From: Methanocorpusculum sp. | GTDB taxonomy: Archaea; Halobacteriota; Methanomicrobia; Methanomicrobiales; Methanocorpusculaceae | Direction: 5' to 3' | Assembly: GCA_017408885.1 (NCBI GenBank) | Contig: JAFQTT010000004.1 | Span: forward strand, 116,979 to 180,978 | Length of the DNA: 64,000 bases | Part shown: positions 18,127-25,892 of the stretch, piece after piece | Layout of the letters: every line of letters starts with the position of its first letter | Position numbering within the stretch: position 1 is the stretch's first letter | The notes under the pieces: generated by a model | What the model was told of the DNA's origin: nothing | The model's input: the letters and a program-made list of their open reading frames with translations, nothing else | Databases searched by the model: none | Position numbers and translations under genes: made by a program

Positions 18127-19071
18127 ATGATAGAGATTCTTTCCACAGTTTCTGGAAAAATCCATACAGATGATACGATTAAACCAGGATGCTGGGTTCG
18201 GCTTGTTTTGCCGACCGATGATGAGTTGGATTATGTGTGCGGAAAACTTGGTTTAAATACGTCTGATTTGAAGATACTTCTTGATGAGGAGGAGCTGCCG
18301 CGTTTTGAACAGGAGGATGATTATACTCTGATTCTCGTTGATACTCCATATAAGAGTGATGCAGAGGATATTACATCTTATCAGACGATTCCGGCTGGTT
18401 TTGTTTTGATGAAGGATTGTATTGTAACTATTTCACTTCGAAGAAATCCTGTCCTTGATGCGTTTGCGGATGGTAAGTACAAGAATCTTTCAACAGAAAA
18501 ACGCGAGCGGTTTCTGCTTCGGTTTTTGTATGCGAATGCAGGTCTTTTTGTGCAGAACTTACGGCTTATTGATAAGCGTACGGTTCAGATTGAAAAGCAT
18601 CTGAAAAGAGCTACGAGAAATGAGGAGCTTTTTCAGATGCTGAATCTTTCAAAGTCTCTTGTTTATATTACAAATTCTCTTAAAGGAAATAGTGCGGTTC
18701 TTGAAAAGCTTTCGCGTTCTCCATCAGCTTTTCGGAGTTTAAGTGATGAGGATGTTGAGCTTTTGGATGATACGATTATTGAAAACAGGCAGGCTTATGA
18801 GATGGCTGGGAATTATTCGGAGACGATTTCGTCTACTATGTCGACGTTTGCTTCGATTATCAATAATAATGTAAATGATATTATGCGGATTTTTACCTTC
18901 GCAACAGTTCTTCTTGCAGTGCCGACTCTTATTGCCGGCTTTTTCGGGATGAATGTTGCAGTGCCTCTGACAGGAAATCCATGGGCTTTCTGGATTATTC
19001 TTTCGGCTTCACTTGGACTTTCTGCGTTTTCGATGGTTTTTATTTACGCGAAGTTTATGCGGGGAAATTAG
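18127..19071 (+). CDS. corA: CorA-type magnesium/divalent cation channel
   Basis: 314 residues. A long cytoplasmic N-terminal domain is followed by two C-terminal membrane helices; the first ends in the diagnostic GMN motif (residues 274-276, FFGMNVAVPL). Family members form pentameric Mg2+ (or Co2+/Ni2+) channels. The gene is unusually T- and G-rich in codon choice compared with purL. Its last 17 bases overlap the convergent cfbA-like gene. Sharing a locus with a cobalt/nickel chelatase makes Ni/Co transport worth considering, though Mg2+ is the default. Confidence 0.92.
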   Translation: MIEILSTVSGKIHTDDTIKPGCWVRLVLPTDDELDYVCGKLGLNTSDLKILLDEEELPRFEQEDDYTLILVDTPYKSDAEDITSYQTIPAGFVLMKDCIVTISLRRNPVLDAFADGKYKNLSTEKRERFLLRFLYANAGLFVQNLRLIDKRTVQIEKHLKRATRNEELFQMLNLSKSLVYITNSLKGNSAVLEKLSRSPSAFRSLSDEDVELLDDTIIENRQAYEMAGNYSETISSTMSTFASIINNNVNDIMRIFTFATVLLAVPTLIAGFFGMNVAVPLTGNPWAFWIILSASLGLSAFSMVFIYAKFMRGN

Positions 19072-19441
19072 CTTTTTTTATGAGGATGTCAGCTAAGGCT
19101 TCCTCTGCTCCGATTGGTTCTCCTGTGTATGTTAGGGAGATTTTTTTTCCATTTTTTTCGAATGTTTTTGTTTCACCGATTTTTATGTTTAAGAGGTCAG
19201 GAATTGTTTTTTCTGTGTGTGTGCCGGATGAGAGAAGCATTGGGACTGCTGATATTGTGTCTGCTTTTTCTGTTAAGAGGTTTAGGCCTTCTCTGACATC
19301 AGGGTGATTAAATTCAAGAAAACAGTGCTGTACCGGGATTTGGGTTTTTTTCTGCATTATTGCGGCTGTTTTTTCAAGGACGTCACTGCTGTTTCCTGTT
19401 CTGCTTCCATGTCCTATGAGGAGAATGCCGCGTTTTTGCAT
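19055..19441 (-). CDS. cfbA: Short CbiX/CfbA-type sirohydrochlorin cobalt/nickel chelatase
   Basis: 128 residues, the single-domain (CbiX-small) size. Metal-ligand histidines are in LLIGHGSR (residues ~8-15) and in LLSSGTHTEKTIP (~88-100), and EFNHPDVREGL is the substrate-helix motif. In methanogens this enzyme inserts Ni into sirohydrochlorin for coenzyme F430 and Co for cobamides. Single gene; its 3' end overlaps corA tail to tail. Function assigned from family. Confidence 0.85.
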   Translation of the reverse strand: MQKRGILLIGHGSRTGNSSDVLEKTAAIMQKKTQIPVQHCFLEFNHPDVREGLNLLTEKADTISAVPMLLSSGTHTEKTIPDLLNIKIGETKTFEKNGKKISLTYTGEPIGAEEALADILIKKANFPA

Positions 19442-19484
19442 GTTTTGTTTTTTGTTTTTTATTGTATCAAAAGGTTTCTTTTGT

Positions 19485-20561
19485 CTATTCCTGCAGGAGT
19501 TGGTACAGTGCTGTGTTTATGTAAATTACTTCCCGTGAGATTTTCTCTGATGAGAGGACTCCTATTTTTTCGAGTTCTTTGAGGTATTTGGTGGAGGTCT
19601 GTCTATTTCCGATACCGGCATCTACAAGATTTTTTGATTTGCAGTACGGCTGTATGAAGATTTGGTCTATGAGTTCGTGAGAGTATATGTGGTTTGGTAG
19701 GTTTTCACGGCAGTACGTACGTGTATCATCCATGAGCTTATGGATTGCTTGTACTTTGCTGTATGTCCAGTCCGATGTTTCGTGTACAGCATTTAGGATG
19801 AAGCATATCCATTCTTCGAATTTGTTTTCTGCTGTGGTTTCTCTAAGCAGTTTGTAGTATTCGGTTTTGTTTTTGATGATGTATCGACTGAGGTATAGTA
19901 CCGGGATGTCAAGTAAGTTTTTGGAGATAAGATACAGGATGTTTAGGATTCTGCCTGTTCTTCCGTTTCCATCGGTGAATGGGTGTATTGCTTCGAACTG
20001 GTAATGAATGAGTGCAAGGCGGATTAGCGGGTCCGGTTCGTTTCCGTTGTTGATGTATTCTTCGAGTTGTGCCATTAAGGCTTCGAGTACATACGGGTCG
20101 TTTGGAGGTGTGTATATACGGCTTATTCTGTTTCCGATGTAGACAGGAAGTTCCCTTCTATGCATTTCTGTTTCAAGGATTGTACTGCATATGGTTTCTA
20201 AGAGTTCTTCATCGATTATGTTTTTTTCTTTTAATGCCTGATATCCTGCGTAGAGCGCTTTTCGATAGTTGAGAACTTCTTTTTCTGCAGGGCTTGCAGT
20301 GTTTTCTTCTGTTGATATTGCCCGATAGAGGGAGTCTTGTGTGGTGAATATGTTTTCTATTTCAGAACTCGATGCTGCTTCTAAGAGTTGTATGGAGCTG
20401 ATTAAGATGTCCGGGTTTGGGATTAGTCTGCATGCTTCACGAAGGCGGGCAAGTGATATGTTTGCGGAGTTGCAGGCTTTCCAGATTTTTGGTGTTTCGA
20501 GATTTATGTCAGGGGGCAGGAAAGGAAGTGAGTTATATGGAGTATTCGGGTCAAATATCAT
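19485..20561 (-). CDS. Second Fic family protein with winged-helix tail
   Basis: 358 residues. The complete Fic loop HPFTDGNGRTGR is at about residues 193-204, and the N-terminal inhibitory motif SSEIEN (class II) is near residue 67. The C-terminal ~60 residues look like a winged helix (IGNRQTSTKYLKELEKIGVL). It probably AMPylates itself or a target and binds its own promoter. A TATA-like TATAAAATTT on the minus strand (complement of 20611-20620) lies 50 bases before the ATG. Just upstream are a 29-bp perfect palindrome and a 72-bp tandem array that repeats the same TATA-like block. It is unrelated in neighbourhood to the first fic gene, but has the same design. Confidence 0.92.
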   Translation of the reverse strand: MIFDPNTPYNSLPFLPPDINLETPKIWKACNSANISLARLREACRLIPNPDILISSIQLLEAASSSEIENIFTTQDSLYRAISTEENTASPAEKEVLNYRKALYAGYQALKEKNIIDEELLETICSTILETEMHRRELPVYIGNRISRIYTPPNDPYVLEALMAQLEEYINNGNEPDPLIRLALIHYQFEAIHPFTDGNGRTGRILNILYLISKNLLDIPVLYLSRYIIKNKTEYYKLLRETTAENKFEEWICFILNAVHETSDWTYSKVQAIHKLMDDTRTYCRENLPNHIYSHELIDQIFIQPYCKSKNLVDAGIGNRQTSTKYLKELEKIGVLSSEKISREVIYINTALYQLLQE

Positions 20562-20596
20562 TAATCTAATAATACTATTTCATTACAGATATACTT

Positions 20597-21056
20597 GTCG
20601 AATATTTTGGAAATTTTATACATGTGGTTGATCTGGTGTATAATATTTTGAAAATATTATACACGTCATGTGTGGTATGTTCAAGCGATATACATATGCA
20701 GTTTGATATGTCGAAGATTTTCAAAATTTTATACACGTCATGTGTGATATGTTTAAGCGATATACATATGCGGTTTGATATGTCGAAGATTTTCAAAATT
20801 TTATACACGTCATGTGTGATGTGTTTAAGCTATATACATATGCGGTTTGATATGTCGAAGATTTTAGAAATTTTATACACGTCATGTTTGATGTGTTTAA
20901 GCTATATACATATGCGGTTTGATATGTCGAAGATTTTCAAAATTTTATACATGTCATGTTTGATGTGTTTAAGCGATATACATATGCGGTTTGATGTGTC
21001 GAAGATTTTGGAAATTTTATACACGTCATGTGTGATGTGTTCAAGCGATATACGTG
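20597..21056. repeat. 72-bp tandem repeat array upstream of fic
   Basis: Six units beginning TTATACACGTCATGT at 20657, 20729, 20801, 20873, 20945 and 21017 (the last partial), each exactly 72 bp, plus a divergent half unit at 20597-20627. Units differ at only a few bases. A frame stays open through the array (24 codons per unit), but the substitutions I compared between units all change the amino acid, so coding is unlikely. Read on the minus strand, each unit carries GTGTATAAAATTT, resembling the fic promoter itself. There are no unique spacers, so it is not a CRISPR. Confidence 0.92.
20636..20664. promoter_or_regulatory. 29-bp perfect palindrome between fic and the tandem array
   Basis: GTGTATAATATTTT, a central G, then the exact mirror AAAATATTATACAC. 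Half sites closely resembling it (AAATTTTATACAC) recur in most 72-bp units. It lies 75 bp before the fic start. Likely a dimeric regulator site; the Fic winged helix is a candidate ligand. Confidence 0.75.
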
Positions 21057-21399
21057 TGCTATCTCCGGGAATGATTTTTGTGATTGCAGGATTTTTGAAA
21101 ATATGGGTGGTTGGAAATTATGTGACATTATGATGCATGATTTTTTGGAGATTATGTGACATTATGATGTATCATATTTGAAATATCTTAGAAGTCTTAG
21201 GTGTGTGGCTTATTTCCGGAGTGGGAAAAATGAGGTTGATTTGTGGTGAAGCTGGTTCTGATTATACGTGATGTGGAAAAAGAGGGGGATGGTATTTTGT
21301 ATGATGCCGCAGAGTTTGTGCGCTTTTCAGATTCTCATTGTGAATAAAAAAACGATTTTATGGTCCTGCTGTCTGTATCTGCCTCTAATTTAGAGTGTT
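21057..21399. other. Noncoding spacer with a 25-bp direct repeat
   Basis: Contains two near-identical copies of TTGGAAATTATGTGACATTA followed by TGATG (21111-21135 and 21145-21169; one difference). The rest is T/G-rich without a credible ORF. The last ~85 bp are similar to the sequence ahead of the second cassette copy (about 22960-23041). Confidence 0.7.
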
Positions 21400-21652
21400 T
21401 GTCTAAAGCCTTTCCGGTTGGGGCAACAAGTATTTATCTGCTCGATGTCTAAACTTTCTGTTACAGAAAGAATTACTGAGTGAGCAATTATGCTCTGAGG
21501 TTATGTCTCTCATTTCATGAATTCCCATGCCCATGAATAAAGAGAATAGTGATACGTATAGTGTTACGTGTCGGTGTCCGCGTATTTTGATTTTTGTTTT
21601 AGCTGCGGCTTTAGTTTTTGGTGCTGTGTGTGTTGGCGGGGTTAGTGGGGCT
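21400..21652 (+). repeat. Duplicated 5' cassette, copy A (leader plus signal-peptide coding)
   Basis: About 253 bp covering promoter/leader and the first 42 codons of the surface protein at 21527. It matches 23042-23294 base for base with roughly a dozen substitutions and no indels. The leader has the hairpin CTTTCTG (21454-21460), TTA, CAGAAAG (21464-21470), which is weakened in copy B. The sequence diverges completely after the signal peptide. Confidence 0.93.
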
Positions 21653-22948
21653 GATGTGTGGGATGGAACATCCAATACAACTTGGTATACGAGTAAGCCT
21701 TCTTCGACAACAACATATACAATATACACTGCTGAGGAATTAGCCGGGCTTGCACAGTTGGTAAATAGCGGGAATAATTTTACAGATAAGATTATTTATC
21801 TTGGTGACGATATTGATTTAAACAACAGACCTTGGACTCCAATTGGCAATTCTAACTCCAGATGGTTTAAAGGTACTTTTAATGGTACTGATCATTCGAT
21901 TGATAATCTCTTTATTTCATACAAAAGTAATTCTGTAGTTGGTCTTTTTGGTTATGTTGACTCAGGAAATATTCATGAATTGAATATTGTGCGTAGTAAA
22001 TTTACACCAACTGATAATGGAAAAGATTCATTCATTGGTTCTGTAGTTGGTTGGCTTCATAATGGTGTTGTCCAGAATTGTTCTGTAATTGTTGGTGTTG
22101 ATATTATTACTGGTAATCAGGGAAATGATAAGTTTACTATTGGCGGTTTAATTGGAAAGATTACTGCCGGGAATAACAAAGAGTCTATTTCTGCATCTGA
22201 GATTAATAATCATCTGAAAGGCCACTGTTCGGTAGCTGTTCTTAATACGAACTATAATAAATCATGGGGGTTACTTGTGGGCAATCCAAGTATTGGTGAA
22301 ATTAAAGATAGTGGTGGAAGTGGTGGTACTGCTGATGTGCATACAGTTATCTATACTGTTGAATACTATACAATGCAGACGAATGGGTCTTATTTGAAAG
22401 AGACAAGGGAGTTCGTAACATCAGCAGTTAATGAGGTTGTTACAGCAGAATTTGTTGTTCCTGATGGATATTATCTAAACAGTGTGGATAGCAGTCTCTC
22501 CGGACTTGTAAGTTCTGATGGTAAATTGGTTCTTACTGTTTATTTTGACATTTTAGTCTCATATAAGATTACTATTCCATCTACCTTGATAATCAAAACA
22601 GATACAAAAACAGGTACACTTCCAATCACTGCAACGGAATTATGGATTTTAGATTATGGCTGGGTTGATATCTCTGTCTCAAGTGAACATGATTTCCATT
22701 TGTCATATGAAGGAAAACAAGAAGGTCCTTTTGTAAAATATGAATTGAGATTGGGTAATTCAATCATCAATGATAATTCTGTTGCCGCAACATTCAGAGA
22801 CGGCTCATCAAAACCCGGACCACTTGATACTCCACGTACAGTATCGCTTACATCTGAACTTACCGGTCATCCACCATACGTTGGATCATATAATGATATT
22901 CTGACTTTTACTGCTGAATATAAAGAATCAGCACCTGCAAGAACATAA
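21527..22948 (+). CDS. Secreted surface protein: GLUG-like repeats, MucBP-like module, C-terminal beta-domain
   Basis: 473 residues. Signal peptide ~1-42 (LIFVLAAALVFGAVCVGGVSG core). Then TSNTTWYTSKPSS and a TAEELAGLAQLVNSG block common to archaeal GLUG proteins, with GLUG-like repeats to ~residue 250 (GGLIGKI...). A MucBP-like module follows (YTVEYYTMQTNGSYLKETRE, ~283-345). The C-terminal beta-domain runs from YKITIPSTLII to VGSYNDILTFTAEYK. No C-terminal membrane anchor or sorting tail is visible, so it must be held by partners or released. It shares its promoter and signal sequence with the next gene through a recent duplication, and its C-terminal domain with the proteins at 23169 and 25253. 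Likely an adhesin-like surface component; ligand unknown. Confidence 0.85.
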   Translation: MPMNKENSDTYSVTCRCPRILIFVLAAALVFGAVCVGGVSGADVWDGTSNTTWYTSKPSSTTTYTIYTAEELAGLAQLVNSGNNFTDKIIYLGDDIDLNNRPWTPIGNSNSRWFKGTFNGTDHSIDNLFISYKSNSVVGLFGYVDSGNIHELNIVRSKFTPTDNGKDSFIGSVVGWLHNGVVQNCSVIVGVDIITGNQGNDKFTIGGLIGKITAGNNKESISASEINNHLKGHCSVAVLNTNYNKSWGLLVGNPSIGEIKDSGGSGGTADVHTVIYTVEYYTMQTNGSYLKETREFVTSAVNEVVTAEFVVPDGYYLNSVDSSLSGLVSSDGKLVLTVYFDILVSYKITIPSTLIIKTDTKTGTLPITATELWILDYGWVDISVSSEHDFHLSYEGKQEGPFVKYELRLGNSIINDNSVAATFRDGSSKPGPLDTPRTVSLTSELTGHPPYVGSYNDILTFTAEYKESAPART

Positions 22949-23041
22949 TTTTTCATAGTTTGTGCGCTCTCTCTGTTCTCAATGTGAAAAAAAACGATTT
23001 TATGACTCTGTCTTTGATATCAGCCTCCATTTTTGAGTATT

Positions 23042-23294
23042 TGACTAAAGCCTTTCCGGTTGGAGCAACAAGTATTTATCTGCTCGATGTCTAAACTTTG
23101 TATTACAGAAAGAATTACTGAGTGAGCAATTATGCTCTTTGGTTATGTCTCTCATTTCATGAATTCCCATGCCCATGAATAAAGAGAGTAGTGATACGTA
23201 TAGTGTTACGTGTCGGTGTCCGCGTCTTTTGGTTTTTGTTTTAGCGGTAGCTTTAGTTTTTGGTGCTGTGTGTGTTGGCGGGGTTAGTGGTGCT
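23042..23294 (+). repeat. Duplicated 5' cassette, copy B
   Basis: Second copy of the leader/signal-peptide cassette (see 21400-21652), 1642 bp downstream. Noncoding and coding parts are about equally conserved, which points to a recent duplication or gene conversion rather than protein-level selection alone. Confidence 0.93.
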
Positions 23295-24638
23295 GTGTTT
23301 GAGGTTTCTAATGAGCAGGAATTGAGGGCAAATATTTCAATAGCAAATGGAAATGGTGAGGATGATACTATTGTTATCATGCAAAGTTTCACAAGAAGCA
23401 CTAATTCACCGATTGAGATTACTGGTGAGAAACTTACAATAATGAACAATGATGGGGCAGATGTTACCATCACCATAGGTAGTACTGGATTTCTTGGATC
23501 TTCCAGTTCGTTATTCCGTGTCAATGGAGTTGAACTGGTTTTAGAGACAGCTACATCGGGTAGTTTAACAATCGAAGGCAGTGGGCAGATTGTAGTAAGT
23601 CCTGGTGGTGGTGCTGTGTATGTTTATAATGATGGTTCTTTAGTAATGGGTAATGGAGTTACAGTAACGAACTTTGGACTTTGGGGTGGTGCTACTGAAT
23701 CATTTACTGATGTTTCCTATGATGGGGCTGGAATCTATGTGGCTGATGGTTCATTTACCATGAATGGAGGAAAGATTACTGATTGTAATGCAAAGCTTGG
23801 TGGTGCAGTATATATATCTCCAAACGGAACCTGTACAATTAATGATGGTCTTATTACAGAGAATGGGCATGTATACAAGCTTTGGGATTGGATTATTCTT
23901 CACCAATCAAAGGGTGGTGCAGTGTATGTTGAATCTGGCGGACATCTTATTCTGAATGGTGGTGAAATTAAGGGTAACTATGGTGACCCTGCTGATATAT
24001 CATATACTGGTTCTGGCAGTGGTGAACCAGTTAATCCAGAACAACCGGTAATTGTTCAATATACTATAAATCATTACAAACAGGATACAGATGATTTAAC
24101 ATCATATACTCTTACTGACACAAGTGATGTCTTTGGAAATATTGGAGACAACCCAATGAATCTTTCAAAAACATATCTTGGCTATAAAGCAGTTTCATGT
24201 AATCCGGAAGTGATTGGTGCTGAGACTACATCTGTGGATATTTACTATGACTTAAATATTTCTTATTATATTGAGATTCCTCAGATGCTGAATATTTCTT
24301 GGAAAACAGATTATGGGACAATGGATATTACGGTCTCCGAACTCTCACTTCCTGAGAATGGTTATGTCTCTGTAACTGTCTCGAGTGCGAATAATTTTGA
24401 TTTGCAGTATGTGAATGACAATTCTATTGCTGTATCTTACAATCTTAAAATTGATGGAAAGTCTGGTAAGATTACGCAAGATAATCCATATGTTGCAAAC
24501 TTCACTATGACTGAGTATCTACAAGCTACATCAGGAAAACCCAAGGTCAGATTAAATGCAACAGTTACTGACACTCCACCATTTACCGGTGATTACACAG
24601 ATGTTTTGACATTTACTATGACTCCATTATATGCATAG
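23169..24638 (+). CDS. Secreted surface protein: beta-helix, MucBP-like module, C-terminal beta-domain
   Basis: 489 residues. The signal peptide is nearly identical to that of the 21527 protein. Residues ~45-280 form a parallel beta-helix-like stretch (SLVMGNGVTVTNFG, SFTMNGGKITDCNAKLGGAVYI, HLILNGGEIKGNYG), as in pectate-lyase-like adhesins. A MucBP-like module follows (VQYTINHYKQDTDDLTSYTL). It ends in the same C-terminal beta-domain (YYIEIPQMLNI ... FTGDYTDVLTFTM). No membrane anchor. The body is unrelated to its neighbour, so the two genes are alternative or complementary passengers on one expression and assembly frame. Confidence 0.85.
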   Translation: MPMNKESSDTYSVTCRCPRLLVFVLAVALVFGAVCVGGVSGAVFEVSNEQELRANISIANGNGEDDTIVIMQSFTRSTNSPIEITGEKLTIMNNDGADVTITIGSTGFLGSSSSLFRVNGVELVLETATSGSLTIEGSGQIVVSPGGGAVYVYNDGSLVMGNGVTVTNFGLWGGATESFTDVSYDGAGIYVADGSFTMNGGKITDCNAKLGGAVYISPNGTCTINDGLITENGHVYKLWDWIILHQSKGGAVYVESGGHLILNGGEIKGNYGDPADISYTGSGSGEPVNPEQPVIVQYTINHYKQDTDDLTSYTLTDTSDVFGNIGDNPMNLSKTYLGYKAVSCNPEVIGAETTSVDIYYDLNISYYIEIPQMLNISWKTDYGTMDITVSELSLPENGYVSVTVSSANNFDLQYVNDNSIAVSYNLKIDGKSGKITQDNPYVANFTMTEYLQATSGKPKVRLNATVTDTPPFTGDYTDVLTFTMTPLYA

Positions 24639-24656
24639 TTCAATGAGGGCAAAAAG

Positions 24657-25220
24657 ATGACTGAAGATACCAAAGAACCAAAAACACAAGAACAGCGTTC
24701 TGATAGAAAGTTGAAGATAATTATTGTTATCTTAGCAGTACTTCTCATACTTACTGGAGGAACAATGATATTTTGGGGCGGAGTGCCCTTCTTCTCTGCC
24801 TTCGCCCCTAACAATGTAGGATCAACGTCGCAGGGAGGCGGGCTGGTAGTTGATCCAAATGCTGGTGAGTTTGTTAAGCCGGAACAGGCTCCAGGTGTTG
24901 TTGTCCCTGGATTTGGAATGTTAACTGTTCCAGCAAACACAAAGGAACTCAAAGGCATTAATCTTCACAATCCAATCGAGAATGAAGGTTGGTATTATCT
25001 GACATTCAAAATTTGTCTCTTAGACGCAAATGGTGCTGTGTCAGAAACATTATATGAATCACAGCTTGTACCGCCGGGATTATACCTCCAGGATATTACA
25101 ATATCTCGTGGGCTTGCTCCTGGGGAATATAATGCTGTGATGCATGTACAGCCGTATCGCATTGCAGATCGTACACCGACATACAATGCTGATATGAAGA
25201 TGACTATCATTGCAAAATGA
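24657..25220 (+). CDS. N-terminally anchored extracellular protein of the surface cluster
   Basis: 187 residues. A charged N terminus (~22 residues) is followed by one membrane helix (IIIVILAVLLILTGGTMIFW) and an extracellular domain. The domain's last half (SETLYESQLVPPGLYLQDITISRGLAPGEYNAVMHVQPY) matches, from memory, a type found beside beta-domain surface proteins in Lachnospiraceae and other Firmicutes (pattern: YES.L..PG..L....L...L..GEY.A). It is probably an assembly or anchoring subunit for the secreted beta-domain proteins. The start ATG follows GAGGGC; it is 18 bases after the preceding stop and clearly in the same operon. Confidence 0.75.
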   Translation: MTEDTKEPKTQEQRSDRKLKIIIVILAVLLILTGGTMIFWGGVPFFSAFAPNNVGSTSQGGGLVVDPNAGEFVKPEQAPGVVVPGFGMLTVPANTKELKGINLHNPIENEGWYYLTFKICLLDANGAVSETLYESQLVPPGLYLQDITISRGLAPGEYNAVMHVQPYRIADRTPTYNADMKMTIIAK

Positions 25221-25252
25221 TAGTAACTTGTAATTATTGAGGTGAAGTAAAA

Positions 25253-25822
25253 ATGAAGAAAGTTTACACAATAGTGTTGGGAATTGCTCTGTTGTTACTG
25301 CTGGCATCTCCAGCATTTGCTGCATCAATGACTGATCCTTATACACTCACTCATACTGCACAGACGGGAGAAATTACTGGTACTCAGATAAAAGAGGTTC
25401 CTGTTTACTACTCAGTAACCGGTGAAACATATTATATTAAAATCCCTGGAGAAATTACCTTCACTGGCCAGAATGATTTTATTGAGACTGAAGTAAATGT
25501 AACTAAAGTTACACTTGCAGGAGATCGTTATGTTGAAGTCAAAGTTAACAGTACCCATGGGTGGGAGTTAATGCAACATAATGGAGAGACTTTACTTCCT
25601 AATGAACCTGGTATCACTTATATTATGGAGAAATATGTTCCAAGCAGTTCAAGTTGGGCTAAGATTTCAAATGAGAATACAGACTTTATTTCTCTCATCC
25701 AGGTACATGGTTCATCAGATGAGTCGTCTGTCAAACTTAAGTTTACTATGATTGACAACCCTCCGAACACTGGTAGCTACAAAGATAAGATGACCTTTAT
25801 ATCGGAGGTAATTACCCCATAA
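25253..25822 (+). CDS. Small secreted beta-domain protein, candidate major subunit
   Basis: 189 residues. A signal peptide (IVLGIALLLLLASPAFA, cleavage near residue 24) is followed by one beta-domain of the same type as the C-termini of the proteins at 21527 and 23169: YYIKIPGEITF, a RYVEVKVNSTHGWELM strand pair and the closing NTGSYKDKMTF block. No anchor. It has the strongest ribosome site of the cluster (GAGGTGA at 25239-25245). A stem-loop directly follows it, as is common after an abundantly made structural subunit. I infer a pilin-like or scaffold role; no pilin signal (class III peptidase site) is present. Confidence 0.75.
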   Translation: MKKVYTIVLGIALLLLLASPAFAASMTDPYTLTHTAQTGEITGTQIKEVPVYYSVTGETYYIKIPGEITFTGQNDFIETEVNVTKVTLAGDRYVEVKVNSTHGWELMQHNGETLLPNEPGITYIMEKYVPSSSSWAKISNENTDFISLIQVHGSSDESSVKLKFTMIDNPPNTGSYKDKMTFISEVITP

Positions 25823-25847
25823 GCATAGATAACTACTGAATATGTGG

Positions 25848-25865
25848 GTGCAGATAAATCTGCAC
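25848..25865 (+). terminator. Intercistronic stem-loop in the surface cluster
   Basis: GTGCAGA (25848-25854), loop TAAA, TCTGCAC (25859-25865), then a pyrimidine-rich stretch. It lies between the small beta-domain gene and the last gene of the cluster, and could be a partial terminator or an RNA-stability element. Confidence 0.6.
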
Positions 25866-25892
25866 TATTTACATATCTTTCTTTCAAGATAA

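Noticed and set aside
20597..21056. CRISPR array
   Set aside because: The whole 72-bp unit is conserved; there are no unique spacers between short repeats, and no cas genes are nearby.
20624..21133. 169-residue protein with 24-residue repeats
   Set aside because: The frame is open only because the period is a multiple of three; the substitutions compared between units alter the amino acid, and there is no ribosome site or signal peptide.
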